NCBI RefSeq assembly: GCF_903995435.1
Contig: NC_067150.1
Location: 41,617,988 to 41,681,987 of the forward strand
Direction: 5' to 3'
DNA length: 64,000 nucleotides
DNA from: Acomys russatus
Taxonomy: Eukaryota; Chordata; Mammalia; Rodentia; Muridae
The notes under the pieces were generated by a model, which saw only the letters and a program-made list of their open reading frames with translations, searched no databases and was not told the DNA's origin. Of this stretch, positions 1 to 11,740 are shown in pieces. The stretch's first letter is position 1. Every line of letters starts with the position of its first letter. Position numbers and translations under genes: made by a program.

Positions 1-4
1 CTCA

Positions 5-70
5 GGTTCAAGGCTAGCCTAGATTATATACCACATGAGACCCCACCTTAGAACAACAGTGAAGGGTAAC
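5..70 (+). mobile_element. B1-like SINE 3' fragment
   Basis: The order 'ggttcaaggctagcct' followed by a 'gagaccccaccttagaa' tail matches the central and 3' part of a B1-type SINE (GTTCGAGGCCAGCCT ... CCCTGTCTC). It is degenerate, and its 5' half lies outside the window or is lost. Confidence 0.5.
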
Positions 71-74
71 CTTT

Positions 75-1405
75 CCCCCTTCTAATAAAATGCATATAGC
101 ATCTTCTTATTTAACAAGGTGAGAGTGCATCCTCTTGTTGAGGCTAGGGAAAGGTTAGGATGCCACTGCTCCTCTGGCTCTCTAACTACCCTGTCTCCAC
201 TTTCACAAAAGTCCCAGAGACACATTCACAGAACAGATCCCCTAGGAGAGCTCTGAAAATCATCAAGAGGAGACTTTTCTGGACAGTGAGTCTGTGTCCT
301 GTTCTTTGCTTTGTAGAGGATGCTCAGTAAAGGTTTCCTGTTACTAAGGGTTCTTAGGCACCATTGTAGACCCTTATAGATCCACAGACCTTCCTATGCT
401 GCATAGGAGAGGTCTTCTCCTTTGTCCCTTCCTGCATGAGTCCCCTTCCCAGCTGCAGGCATCTCCCACCCTATAGAAGCCTTGTCATGCCCAAACCCTT
501 CCCTCATCCCCTAGCTGCCTCTACTAGTCAGTCTTTCTCTTTGAGCACATGGGCTTGGAACATTCTCTGAAGAATATGTACGTGTGTTTCCCTCCAGGTC
601 TGGATGGTATGTGCCCATCATAGGTAAGTAGGAAATATTGCTCAGGTGGTCCTGAGGACACTGAGGCCACATTTTCCCAGTGTGTACTGTGTGGGAGCAA
701 AGAATGGTTTGGAGCACAACCATTTGTTCAAGTAAGATAAAAATCTACTTCTCCAAAGCCTGGACTTTTCAAAGGAGGAAACAGGGAAGTGATAGGACCA
801 TGTAGTATTTATAAGCGGCGTGACATCCTTATTTCTCTGCTTGTATAAAACCCAAGGCTGAAATTTTATTCCTTCTCAGAAGTTTCATCATTTCTAGATT
901 TAGTTTTTCGCTCCACACACAATAACACCATATGTTGGAACTGTAGTTATGAAAGCATGAGTCTTACTCTACAAATTCAGGTGTGCAAGACATTTACACT
1001 GGTTTTTTTTTTTTTTTTTTTTACTTACTTTAGTTAAAATAAATCTGACTTCACCGCCTCTTCTATAGCAGCTTCAGGAAACTCGGTTGATCATTACAAC
1101 AGTTTCTGACCTGGACAGTCTTGGTATCTCAAGCAAGGATGGAAGACTTTGCCATGGGAACCTGCTTGGCCCCCAAATACAATCAGTGTGCAATCCAGGA
1201 GCTTCCTAGATATCCCCTCAAGGCCCCAGACCGAGTCCCAGCATCTAGTTCCTTTTGTATTAACTCCTTCTAGCGAAGCAACAGAAATAAGTGCCATCCC
1301 CTGTCGCAGGGTCACAGCAGGCGGGCCCCTCCCCCACTGGCACCAACTCATTTATGCACCACACTGCATTGCAGCCTCCTGCTCCTCAGCTGGGACCTGG
1401 AGCAT
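75..1405. other. Unique non-coding DNA
   Basis: No exon, RNA gene or identifiable transposon was recognised. A poly(T) run sits at about 1003..1022 with no SINE or LINE body that I can recognise beside it. Confidence 0.45.
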
Positions 1406-1407
1406 CA

Positions 1408-1508
1408 CCTGCCGCATTACACAGGCAAAGAAGTGGAGGCCCAGGGAAGTCTCACTCAAATGCATGCTGAGGGAAATCAGGTACAGAGCCCAGGTTCCCA
1501 ATGTCCTC
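1408..1508 (-). mobile_element. MIR SINE relic
   Basis: Read on the minus strand this follows the MIR core: an 'attacacaggcaaagaagtgg' block corresponding to 'tttacagatgaggaaactg', then 'aggcccagggaag', then 'agagcccaggttccc'. It lies inside the 223-codon open frame 1149..1820, which is one reason to reject that frame as a gene. Confidence 0.6.
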
Positions 1509-1509
1509 A

Positions 1510-2512
1510 GTGTCCCCCCAACTCCACCTCTGATTTATAGACATATCAGCCTTTCCCCGTGTCCTTTAGAAGTTGGACTGTCTCTCTTCTTATGGATGAC
1601 TGAGGTTTGGGGCCTCAGGGCCTCAGGACAATTCATTCTTCCCTTCCTTCTGCCACCAGCCTGTTCTTTCTACCAAGTCCCTCTCACCCCTGCCTCTGCA
1701 TCTGACAGCAATGGCGAGGCCTTGCTCATTCCTCAGGACATTTCTCCATCACATCCACGTCCCACATTTCCTTTCAAGAAAAAGTTTCCACATCTCCCCA
1801 GTGAGGCTGACAGTCACTGAAGGACAAGGCTCTTCTACAAATGGAAAGGAAGCAGAGCTTGGGGAGACAGATGACGTCAGTGCCTCGGTCTTGTTTTACA
1901 TAAAGCAACAAGATGAAGCTTGGGAGGAGTTGGGTGTGCTCATATCGTCCACCCAGGGAGGCCATACAGATGGCTCTCGCATCCCTACATGTACTTCCAT
2001 TCAGTCACGCAGATTAGGGAAATCCCAGCTGATTTCTTCCTTTTAGGGGCATTAATCAAAACCAGAAGTGCCCCCCAAGGAACAAGACTGACCCAGAATG
2101 AGATGATGAGCCAGACACCCACATCAATTCCCTTCTACCATTACAAGGCCAAGTAGTCAAACCCCAAACTGAATATTGAGTCAGTTCAGTCTCTTTGGAG
2201 TGACTGTTGAGAAGAGAAACAGCAACAACAACAAAAAAAGGGCTGTGACAAATGTGTACACATTCTAAACTTGAAATCTGTACACAATTCAAATTAATGG
2301 CATTTCCACTAATCACAGAGACAAGATCAGCACAAATTCTAGATGAAGCTGCTACAGGACTGACACACATATAATTTATTTGACAGGCAGAGCCTTTTTA
2401 AAAAGAGAAGATCACTACTACATGTTACCAAAATCACTTTCAATTTGGAATATGACAATCCAGTCCACACATGTGAGATGCCAGCCACCCAGGACTCAAG
2501 TTCTGCCAAATG
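1510..2512. other. Unique non-coding DNA
   Basis: No transposon or exon recognised. The last part of the chance open frame 1149..1820 runs into this stretch. The sequence becomes A-rich after 2200. Confidence 0.4.
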
Positions 2513-2616
<104 letters not shown>

Positions 2617-2777
2617 CCTCCCCTGAATCCACTTTTCCTACCCCTGTCCCTTATGTCTCCAGCCAACTCCTCCATGTCCACCAAACAAACAACGCTCAAG
2701 GACACACTACATCCACCTACCGTGCTCTGCTTTTGACATCGTAATTATAGGAAGGGCTACTTAATATTCCTATCCTT

Positions 2778-2910
2778 TTTCAGTCCTCACAACAACATGT
2801 TGAGACAAGTACCACTATTATTTTATAATTAAAAAAATGAGGCCCAGACAGGATATGCAAATTGTCAGTGCTTCAACTAAGCAATGGGGTGCCATTGGAC
2901 TACTGGACCT
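2778..2910 (-). mobile_element. MIR SINE relic
   Basis: The order 'cctcacaacaacatgttgag', 'agtaccactattattttat' and 'aatgaggcccagacagg' is the reverse-complement MIR core and 3' region, where the consensus has CCTCACAACAACCC, a TATTATT block and GATGAGGAAACTGAGGC. Confidence 0.85.
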
Positions 2911-3498
2911 CGAGGCCTGCTTTACCATGATGCCTGCTATAGGTGGTTGATACAAGAAGATTAAATAACGGATGAATTCAGGAGGCTGGCACACTCTATG
3001 CAGAGTGCCTGTTTGTTCTCTTTCTGCTCCTCCCTCTTTTTCCCAAGACACCGTCCTTTTTTTCCTGTATTACCGATATGATATGTTCCTTTGCGTTTTT
3101 AAGGCGTGAGCTTTTAGTGATGTCAGTAAGGTGTGCTTTGAACATCACTGCTGCTTTTCAAGAAATTGAAATATTTTCTAGAGTTGAACAACTTTCTCCT
3201 GCCCACTTTCCAATTTCCTGTAGTCACTAGAAATACAAAAGCAGTCCTCTGTGTGGACAGCCGTCACCGGTTCAGAGTTCATGGATATAATCATTCATAC
3301 AGGCAAAGTTCTACATACTGAGAGTACTGTGGGTGGGGAGGACCCCAGTTAGCTCAGTCCCTGCAGGAATTCCTTGCCAGGTAAAGCTTTTAGCAAAGAA
3401 GATGGACTGGGCTGAGTCATCGTTAAAGCCCATCTCCCATGTTTCCTTGTACCCGAGTGTACAAGGCTCCCGATGTGGAAGCGTGTGGGTGTGGAATG
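2911..3498. other. Unique non-coding DNA
   Basis: No repeat family, exon or RNA gene recognised. Confidence 0.4.
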
Positions 3499-3499
3499 G

Positions 3500-3668
3500 A
3501 ACTGCTTCCTATTTACCAGATAGAGTGATAGGCTCTCCAAGTCCCAGTTCCTTCATCTCTAGAAGTGGGACAACAGTAATGCCTCCAGGATAGGACTGAT
3601 GCCAAAATGATATAGAGTGACTCATTGAAACATGCAATACAGTGCCTGGGATAGAGGTTAAGTAAAAA
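3500..3668 (+). mobile_element. MIR SINE relic
   Basis: Plus-strand MIR order: 'agttccttcatctctagaag' corresponds to 'agtttcctcatctgtaaaa', then 'tgggacaacagtaatgcctc', and finally 'acagtgcctgggatagaggt' near the 3' end. Confidence 0.75.
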
Positions 3669-3753
3669 CCAACTCTGATTGTTAATCTAGCTATGGCTAC
3701 ACTCATAGTGGTTGTAGTAGGCCGCCTTCTCAGCAGAGACTGACTCAAGCATA

Positions 3754-3756
3754 CAA

Positions 3757-3791
<35 letters not shown>

Positions 3792-3793
3792 AA
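3754..3793. repeat. (AATA)n tetranucleotide repeat
   Basis: About nine tandem AATA units follow 'catac'. This may be an expanded retroelement tail, but no element body is evident to its left. Confidence 0.95.
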
Positions 3794-4478
3794 CGCTAGG
3801 GCCTACTCCAGTTCCTAGCTATGCTTTCAACTTGATTGAATGCATGCTTTATTCATGATTTCACCCCAACTTAATCCTCGAGAGAACTTAAGACATTATA
3901 ATATGACACGCCTAAATTAGAAATAGGAATTTGGAGATTGTGTTGAAGCGGGAATGAGCAAACACTGGAAATGACAGTGGTTGACCCTTGGCTTTGCTTC
4001 CGGCTTTTCTGGTTGCCAGTAGGAAAAGCAAACAGGTTTCACTGTTAAGTATTGTTCATGTCAAATTTGTGTGACTCCAGATCAACAGAGCTATTTTCTT
4101 AGGATTTTCTATACCCTAACCACTGCCAACAGAAAGTGATTTTTAAAACAATCTCTGCAGCAAACATGTCTTTCCAGGGTTCAGCAATCTGTAGATTCCT
4201 CGGGAGACAGAACTGTGTTCTCATCTCTATCTCCTAAGAATCCACTTTCCCCTAGATTCCTAGAGGTTTCTGGAATAATTGAGTGAGGTAGAAAGCTTTG
4301 AGGCTTCTTTTAGCCAATCTAACAAGTCACACAGAGATGGTTTGTCATGTTTTATCATTCAAAACAATTGAGGACTTAAACAGTTCAAGAGCTAGATGAA
4401 TTGACTCCACTTCTCTAATGGGAATAGACATGTGTTTAGTTGTAGGAATCTGCATACTGAACTATTTTCAACATAAGG
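3794..4478. other. Unique non-coding DNA
   Basis: AT-rich sequence without a recognisable exon or repeat. Confidence 0.4.
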
Positions 4479-4479
4479 C

Positions 4480-4780
4480 TATAATCAAGCAATCAAAATG
4501 AGCTGATATGTTAGATTATGCAAGGTAATCAATAGAGTAAAAGAGTCTAGAAATAGACCCACATATTTATATTTAATCAATCTCTGAGAAAGCTACAAGC
4601 ATAGTCTTTCAATAAATGATACTGAACTAACTCTTCATAAAGAAAAATATGTAACATATACCTATAGCACAAAGTTTAGTTTGTGTGATCCACAGAAAAA
4701 TTTGAGACATACCAGGGAATTAAAGCTAAATTGGTAAGGCTTTCAGAAGTAAACATAGATGAGTACTTTCTAAAGTTTTA
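4480..4780 (+). mobile_element. Ancient L1 fragment (ORF2 3' region)
   Basis: 'gtctagaaatagacccacat' followed by 'gaaagctacaagcatag' and 'ctttcaataaatgatactg' matches the widely conserved L1 ORF2 stretch 'agaaataaacccacatat ... tcaataaatggtgctgg'. Many indels and stops are present. It ends at a B3 insertion, and A-rich L1-like text may resume after it to about 5130. Confidence 0.75.
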
Positions 4781-4784
4781 CTTT

Positions 4785-4980
4785 GTTTTTTTTTTTTTTA
4801 ATTATGTGTGTGTGCATGTCGATATATGCATGTGAACGCAGCACCCATGGAGGCTTGAGGCTTAGAAGCTCCTGGAACTGGACTTAAGGATACTGTTGAG
4901 CCACATGATAGGGGTGCTAGAAACCGCACTTGTGGACCCTGGAATAACGGTACATGATCTCAACTGCAGTGCCATCTCAC
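4785..4980 (-). mobile_element. B3/B2-family SINE
   Basis: A poly(T) start at 4788..4799 is followed by 'atgtgtgtgtgcatgtc', 'catggaggcttgaggcttag', 'tcctggaactggacttaagg' and 'actgcagtgccatctcac'. This is the reverse-complement layout of a B3-type tRNA-derived SINE, with the tail on the left and the head on the right. It interrupts the L1 relic. Confidence 0.8.
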
Positions 4981-5134
4981 AAACTCTAAAATGAAACTCT
5001 TGTAACTTTATTGTAGGTAGACGTCTTAGATGACACACAAGAATAATACCCTAAAAACTGATAGATCTTCTCCTTTTGCTGAGCAAAAAGGCCATTGAAA
5101 AAATGTAAAAGAAAGCCACAGAGTAGGACAAAAT

Positions 5135-5505
5135 GTACTGCATGCCTTTGTGACACTAATAGTTTCATACAGGGTCTATATGAAGGACATGAGTATGGTG
5201 TCATACACTGAGGCACTGGCAACCTATACTGCCCTCCAACTCACCCAAAGAAAACTGCCTCACCCTCAGCAGCTCTCAACTGCCATCAACTCCCTATGCT
5301 CTCATGGAGGTCTTGTACCAGTAACCACAGTTGCTTTGAAGTCAAGGGTCTAACAACCATGTCATGCCCATAGGTCAACGTGTCATAGCATTGTCCTGTC
5401 CTTCTTGGAGTTAGATACAGATGTCCAATCTGCATGTCTGAGCACTCATAACTGCTTTTTTTTTTTACTTTCAGAAGATTCAGTTTGTAAGGTTGGTTTC
5501 ATGAT
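5135..5505. other. Unassigned non-coding DNA
   Basis: No clear family recognised. A short poly(T) lies at 5456..5466. Confidence 0.35.
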
Positions 5506-5509
5506 CTTG

Positions 5510-5765
5510 GGTACAGTATTGTGGTGATGAATGAGGCTCCTCACCTCATGATAGACAGGAAGCAGAGAAAAGGGAGGGGCTAAGAACCAATATAACCTTC
5601 AAAGGCACTCACTCCTTTAGCCCAGTGACTTATTTCTTCCAAATAGTCCCCTCCTACTAAAGTTTCCAGAAACTTCTAAAACAGGCCCATTGGTTTGGAA
5701 CTAGGAACTCAACACCTTTGTCTATGGGGAAAGATTTTGTACTCAAAACCATAATATAACATCAT
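5510..5765 (-). mobile_element. MaLR (MT-like) LTR relic
   Basis: 'atgatagacaggaagcagag', then 'aaccttcaaaggcactcact', 'actaaagtttccagaaactt' and 'tctatggggaaagatttt' follow the reverse-complement order of rodent MT-type MaLR LTRs. It carries no coding capacity. Confidence 0.6.
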
Positions 5766-6119
5766 ACATGAATAAACCTCAAACATCATATCATGTAAGA
5801 AAGTGGTCACACATGAAGAGTATCATTCAAGTGACATTCTAGAATAGGCAAGACTAGGAAGTAGAATAATGTTCACAGCTAGCTTGGAGCTAGTGAGGAG
5901 ACTGAGCGGAGAGGAATGTGAAGAATATTTGGGGTTAACAGAGATGCCTCCTAGCTTGATATAGTTCAACATTCGCGGCACTGTACATTTTCTACTTAGT
6001 GTTAGCTTCAAAGACATATACCAAAGCAGGCAAGAAAATAGAAAAGTGGAATAGGCAAGGCAATGGAGTGCATATGAAGAGATAGTAGATTTAATCTCAA
6101 ATGCAGCAGCCATTGTATT
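5766..6119. other. A-rich DNA, probably L1-derived
   Basis: A-rich text on the plus strand leads directly into the L1 ORF2 relic that starts near 6120. Individual L1 motifs are not clear enough to call. Confidence 0.35.
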
Positions 6120-7589
6120 ACATGTAAATGTGCCAGATGCTCCAATTAAAAGACAAAGACATGTCAGACTGGGTGCTTAAAATTCCAACCATTCGCTGTT
6201 GATAGGAGACACATACTAAAGCATAAGCTGCAGAAATATTGAAAGCAAAACAATTAGAAAGTAACATGTGCAAATGTGAACAAAAGAGAAACTATTGAGT
6301 CTATACTATTATCAGATAAGGTGCTTCTCAAATTAAAAAATTGTTACTAAGGAAAACACATCAAGCTTTCAGTTCCCTGGGGAGAAAACCAGCAATTCTA
6401 AAAGTATGTGCACCTGGCCTCAATAGCTAGAGCAACAAGGAAAATAGATAAGCCACAATTACAGTAGAAGATTTTTAACTCACTTCTTCTAGTAACTGAT
6501 AAAAATGTGGCCCAATAAGTCAGTGAGAATATGAGCTAGTTTAATGACATCAATTGTAGATTTAGTGAAATGGATAAATGCTGAAACCCCAAACCAAAGA
6601 GTACAAAAAAATTTCCAGTGTTTGTGGGATACTTAAAAATCTGATCATGTGTAGGGCCACAAAACAAGTCTTAATATATTTTAAAACTTGGCATTGTAAA
6701 TACATATTCTAGCTATAAAGGAAATGGATTATAAATAAATTATTTTAAAATGCAAAATATAATTTAATATTGATCATTTAAAAAAACAGTGCCAAAATAC
6801 ATCCCAATGAAATGGTGAAATATTTAACTGTGAGATTATAAAGACACAATATACTGATAGCTTATAAGATATGGCCAAGACAATATTTAAAGGTAAAATT
6901 ATATTTTAAATACACAGTCAAAAATAACAAAGCATTCTTAAAGTCAGTGATGGAAGCAATCATCTTGTACCCAGTTAAAGGAAAAAATATGAAGCCCAGC
7001 AAATTAAAAGCTAAGAGAACAAGAGGAAGAACATAATAAAAGTAAGGCCAGAAGTTAATGAAGTAATAACAAGCACAAAATAGAGAGGAAAACCTTAGCC
7101 AAAAGTTATTTCTTTGAAGAGTTTAAGTTTTAATAAATCTTTGGCAAAGCTGATGAAAAAAAGAGAAGGAAACAATGTCAGGAACAAAGAGGATGGCACA
7201 CTGATTCATCACACAAACATTAAAGACAGGCTGAGAGGAGACGGAATAGCTTCATGACAGTATGTTTGAAAAGTTGATGGAATGGAAAAATTCCTAGGAG
7301 AAATACATATTAAAACTGGAATGAGAAAATATTGAACATATTCTCATAAAATGATTAAAGGAATTAAATTCATCAAATACATATAAAAATCTCTCAAAGG
7401 AAACATTTCTAGACTCAAGTAGATTCCATAATGGGAAATGCCTAGCAATTTAAGAGAAACAAACAAGCAAACAAAAACAATCTCGAACAAATTCTTCCAA
7501 AGAAAAAAAGATGATGCAGCAGTAAATTTTATGGAGACAAAATAATCTTAATAGAAAACATTACAGGAAATTGACAAAAAAAGAAACTT

Positions 7590-7735
7590 AGGCAGTGTAG
7601 TGGCACAGGTGTGGGGTCCAAACCCGCCAGGGGCGAGGGGAGAAAAGAAGAATTAGAACCTCAAGGCCATTCTCAGTTGCATAGTGACTTTGAGGCTAAC
7701 CTGAGCTACATGACATCTTATCTTAAATTACTAGG
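7590..7735 (+). mobile_element. Degenerate B1-like SINE inside L1
   Basis: 'gcagtgtagtggcacaggtg' resembles the B1 head and 'tgaggctaacctgagctaca' the B1 centre, ending in 'catcttatcttaaa'. Divergence is high. A 'cgccaggggcgagg' stretch at about 7627 resembles a CTCF core only loosely. Confidence 0.5.
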
Positions 7736-7884
7736 AATAAAAGAAATCTATAAGCAATCATCTCATTGAGAATATAGTAGTAAAAATCTAAATAAAATCT
7801 TACCAGATGGAGTCAACAACATATAGAAAGAAAAAAAGAAAACCAACTTCTAAAAGAACTGACTCCAGAAAAGGAAATTTAATT

Positions 7885-8262
7885 TATGTCATAGTTACTT
7901 TTCTATTACTGTGAAAAGACATCATGATCAAGGGACCTTATAAAGAAAGAGCTTAATTGAGGGCTTGTTTACAGTTTCAGAGTGTGTAGAGAGTCTATTA
8001 CCACGATGGTGGGGAGCAGCGAAACAGGTAAACAGGCATGGTGCTAGACCAGTAGCTAAGAGATAACATGTTGAGATGACAACTGTGAGACAGAGAAAGC
8101 CATCTAGAATTGTGGGGACTTTTGAAACCTCCAAGCCTACCCACTGTGATACACCCCCAACAAGACTGTACCTACTAATCCTTCCCAAACAGTTCCACCT
8201 CCTGGAGACCAAGTATTCAAACATATGTGTGCATTCTCACTCAACCATCATAATTTGACATT
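7885..8262 (-). mobile_element. MaLR-type LTR (MT/ORR1-like)
   Basis: It begins 'tcatagttacttttctatta' and 'ctgtgaaaagacatcatg', the reverse complement of the 3' end of rodent MaLR LTRs ('...tcacagcaatagaaacc'). It ends with 'cctcctggagaccaagtatt' and 'caaacatatgtgtgcattc'. It is inserted in the L1 relic. Confidence 0.7.
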
Positions 8263-9084
8263 CCAAATGCAATCATTCTAATTCACAATAATGTAACAAA
8301 AGGGAAAATGTAGGTGGTCATCTTAATAGATGATTAAAAAATACAATAAAATTTAACACCCATTCATCAGTAAAACAAAGAAAAAAAATCACTGAACAAA
8401 GGAAGGATAACAGGAACTTAGTAGCCCAGTAAAATAAACCTGCAACAGACCCCTTGCAGACATCAGATTAAGGGAGGAATGTTGAAAGCTTTCCTTTTGC
8501 AATAGAGAATGAAAGACTTTAATAACACAATTAACTTGTTAATGATACTCTTAGCCAAAATTGGGCTGGAGGTACCAAAGAGGGCGGGCAGGCAAGAAAA
8601 AGATGGCATCAGAATTTAAAAATGAAGGCTCCTTACATGTCTTGAAAAATCTCACTGAGCCTATACATCCTTAGCAAAGTTTCTGATACAAAGTTGATGA
8701 ACAAGAACCAACTGGGGTAGTATAGCAGACAAGAAACAGAAACTTCAAATAAAATATCACATTCACAGTATCGTGAAAAGAACAGAGGGCTAAGATAGTC
8801 AATGGTACAGTACTTGTCTAACAATATTCGCCAATTAATAATGAGTATGAGTTCCTTGTCATATATTTATTGGGTAAATAAGTAACCTCTTTTATGAGGC
8901 ATTGGATCTGGATCTCCCAGAACTGGAGGAAAGGAAAATAGAGCATATCAAATGTCTATAAATAAGCCTAATGGAAGTTACTCAAGATTCTTGTGTGTGT
9001 GTGCAGAAAGCTCTTAAATTTATGGAAAAACTAAAAGTGGACCTGTATAACTGGGGGTCTACCATGCTCATGGATTGGAAAGTT

Positions 9085-9225
9085 AACCCCTATGTAGATG
9101 ACAGGCTTTTATTCCCAGCAACAAGAAGGAAGAGGCAGGAGAATCTTGGTCAGCCTAGTCTACATGTTAACTTCCATGTAGGCCAGAAAAATATAGTGAG
9201 ACTTTGACTCAAAATGCAAACAATT
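9085..9225 (+). mobile_element. Old B1 SINE
   Basis: 'ttcccagcaacaagaagg', 'aagaggcaggagaatcttgg', 'tcagcctagtctacatg' and 'gtgagactttgactcaaaat' follow B1 order (cccagcac, gaggcaggcggatc, cagcctggtctac, ccctgtctc). It is embedded in the L1 relic. Confidence 0.75.
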
Positions 9226-10119
9226 AAGAGGAAAAAATGAAAGAAGTAATGTAGAAGATATTTCAGAACACACTCAACTGTTAAAAGCCTTGTAACTATA
9301 ATACTAAAAAATATCTCACAATAATAGACAACTAAATAGAAAATATATGCAGAGAACGCCTGTAGATGACTCATGAGAGAATATCCAATAGCCCAATAAA
9401 TAGTTGAAAACAGAGTCAGGCTCATCAGTAATCAGTGACATACAAAAAAAAATTAATGCACATTGAAGTACATTATAGACCACACTATTTAAGATGGCTA
9501 AAATGAAAAGAAATAATCATAGAGAATATTGGCAAAGCTGTGGAGCAAAAGGAACCTCACACAGGACTGGAGGGGGTGAAAACTTGTATCATCCCTCGAG
9601 AGAATGCGTTGGCACTTCTGCTAAAGCTAATCAGACATATACTCCATTACTCAGGAACTCCACATGGACACCGAGAAACACACTCAATAATGGTTCTAGC
9701 AGCTGTGTTTACAATAGCTCCATACTGGAACCAACCCAAACGTCCATCAATAGTATAATGGTGAAGCAATGTGCACTATACTCACAGAAAAGAACCTCAT
9801 GTGGCCATGAAGATGATCAGTTTGCAGCCACAGTACGTGTGGATTTCATAAACATAGCAGCCATACTGTGTGACTTCGTTTTGTGCTTCTCTTAAACATT
9901 ATAGAATTTAGAGATGCCTGATTAAGTCATAAAAATTAAGGAATGCAAATGAATGAGCATCCTAAAGATGTGGCTAGCTGTGCCCTCTGAGGGACCAAGG
10001 AGAAGGTTACTTACAGTGAAGGTGAGGCTACTGGATCACTGGTCCATCATGGGGAGATGAGGACGCTGATCTGAGGGTGGTTGCTTTGTGATAATTAACT
10101 GATACGTCCTTTTGTTTTA

Positions 10120-10246
10120 CTATGTCTTGCTTATTGAAATAGGATCTCTCTATGTTGCCCATGCTATCCCCAGACTCAAAATCCTCCAGGCTCAGCTCCT
10201 TGGATGCTGGTATTGCAGATGTGTGCCATCACTTCTGACAAGCTGT
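10120..10246 (-). mobile_element. Old PB1/B1-type SINE
   Basis: 'ttgaaataggatctctctat' and 'gttgcccatgctatcc' match the minus-strand form of proto-B1/Alu-like monomers ('gagacagggtctcactatgtagcccaggct'), ending in 'attgcagatgtgtgccatca'. It is much more diverged than the adjoining B1. Confidence 0.65.
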
Positions 10247-10247
10247 G

Positions 10248-10449
10248 CATTTTTGTTGTTGTTGTTGTTGTTGCTGTTGCTGTTGTTGTTCTGGTTTTTG
10301 GTTTTTCAAGACAGGGTTTCTTGGTGTAGTCTTGGCTGTCTTGCACTTGTTTTGTAAACCAGGCTAACCTCGAACTCACAGAGATCCACTTGCCTCCACC
10401 TCCCTGAGTGCTGCAAGTGCTGGATGGCATGCACCACCACGTTTGGCTT
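10248..10449 (-). mobile_element. B1 SINE with (TTG)n tail
   Basis: A (TTG)n-rich tail is followed by 'caagacagggtttcttgg', 'tgtagtcttggctgtcttg', 'gtaaaccaggctaacctcg' and 'gcatgcaccaccacg'. This is the complete B1 layout in reverse, abutting the older PB1 copy on its left. Confidence 0.92.
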
Positions 10450-11148
10450 GTACATTCATTCTTAAGTCACTCTCTATATAATGGTTACATATGACAACAA
10501 ATATTTAGGAGACAAAGAAGAGATAGGATTGGTGACATAGACAGGAGCCCCTAAGAAAACTATCCTCTTGGTTGACACCAATTCAATTGTTACTCTTCTT
10601 TAGACTGAGTGATTCCCCCTCCCCCCAAACAAAAGAAATATAACAGGAAATGTAAGTGACAGTGTACACCTAAGCAAGGTGTACCAGGAAGATTAGGGGT
10701 AGTGCTAGCTGGGTCTGCTTCACTGCTGGCCTGGTAGTCAGTGAAAATCAAATGGTCGGTATGAATGGCATGGCCACAAATGGTAGACTGCGACAGCAGA
10801 GGAGACTCCAGTGGTTCAGCCTGAAGGAATGTTTGAGATGGGAGCACAGAGAAAGGATAAAGCCCAGGCTCTCAACCTGTAGAGGATTAAAATGGTAGCC
10901 GTCTAAAGGTACACCTCCTGTTTCAGCCTTGGATTCCTGACAGTGCAACACCTGCAGCTCCAGGAATACTAAATGAGGGGTTGTTGCAAACCCCTGTGGA
11001 TGGGCTTGGAAAATAACCCCTCCTCCTGCTCCTGGAGGGAACAGCATTGCTAAGAGGAACCTGGGAACACTGGGAAGCTTCTGTGCATGAGAAATGCATC
11101 TGAAACCCACATCACCAAAACATTCTTCCCACATTGCTCTCTCTATCC
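10450..11148. other. Unique non-coding DNA
   Basis: No exon or repeat recognised. A 140-codon minus-strand open frame (10748..11170) runs into the URR1 transposon and is not supported as a gene. Confidence 0.4.
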
Positions 11149-11322
11149 CAGTGGTCCTCAGCCTTCCCAATGCTATGACCCTTTAACCCAGTTCCTCATG
11201 TTGTGGTGACACCCCAGTCATAAATTATTTTCATTGCTACTTCATAATTGTAATTTTGCTATTTTTATGAACTGTAATACAACCCCCCAGAAGGGTCACA
11301 ACACACAAGTTGAAAACTTCTA
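11149..11322. mobile_element. URR1-type hAT MITE with 8-bp target duplication
   Basis: It begins 'cagtggtcctcagccttccc', contains 'gctatgaccctttaaccc' and 'tgttgtggtgacaccccag', and ends 'agaagggtcacaacacac' then 'aagttgaaaacttcta'. This is the layout of the rodent non-autonomous hAT element URR1. Its terminal inverted repeats pair 'cagtggtcctcagcc' with the decayed right end. The flanks 'ctctatcc' (11141..11148) and 'ctctaccc' (11323..11330) match at 7 of 8 bases, as expected for an old hAT target duplication. Confidence 0.9.
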
Positions 11323-11544
11323 CTCTACCCCTTCTCTGTGCTCTCACCTCAAACATTCTTTCAGAGAACCTGCATTCTGATTCCAAGCTACGTTTGGGAC
11401 TGGAGCGGTTTCTGAGTGTGCTGACAGCAGGAGTGGCTGAAGATACAGTCTGTCTGAAGTTGAAGTGTCACTATGTGGTCAGGAAACTTCTGGATGAGCT
11501 ATTTCTTTCTGTTTAGTCAGGCAGGGGGCAAACATTGCCTCTAA

Positions 11545-11740
11545 GACTTACCCAATTTGGGCTTAAAGCCAGGCTCGCCGTTTCCTGGCAGTGAGCTTTA
11601 TGAACTTAGCAAATTATTGGGCACAGACAAGTTTTAAATAATAACACAGAGAAAACACTTAATATTGGGGCCCAGCAATAGGAAGTACTCAATAAATGCT
11701 ATTGTTTTACTATTTGTTATTTTCATTGCAATGATTATCT
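11545..11740 (+). mobile_element. MIR SINE relic
   Basis: 'gccgtttcctggcagtgagc' and 'ttatgaacttagcaaatt' correspond to the MIR 'ccacttactagctgtgtgaccttgg' region. The 3' end is clear: 'aggaagtactcaataaatgc' followed by 'tattgttttactatttgtta'. Confidence 0.8.

Larger units (their letters stand above)
6120..10112 (+). mobile_element. Ancient L1 relic covering most of ORF2 and the 3' UTR
   Basis: Plus-strand L1 text appears in the expected order. 'gataggagacacatactaaa' comes from the endonuclease/RT linker, 'gtgtagggccacaaaacaag' lies ahead of the RT, 'ggaatggaaaaattcctagg' is in the RT region, 'ttaacacccattcatcag' lies after the RT, and 'caatagctccatactgg' and 'ccaacccaaacgtccatcaa' belong to the ORF2 C-terminal region. 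A degenerate L1M-like 3' UTR ends near 10112. Stops and frameshifts are dense, so this is a dead element. It is interrupted by SINE-like sequence at 7590 and 9085 and by an LTR at 7885. Confidence 0.75.

Noticed and set aside
7620..7642. CTCF-like core 'cgccaggggcgagg'
   Set aside because: The match is partial and sits in a degenerate SINE-like stretch. Too weak without a scored matrix.
9494..9895. 133-codon frame with tRNA-synthetase-like or viral look
   Set aside because: The DNA is the ORF2-end and 3' part of an old L1 read in a shifted frame.
10748..11170. 140-codon minus-strand open frame
   Set aside because: Its start lies within the URR1 transposon, and the protein shows no recognisable domain.
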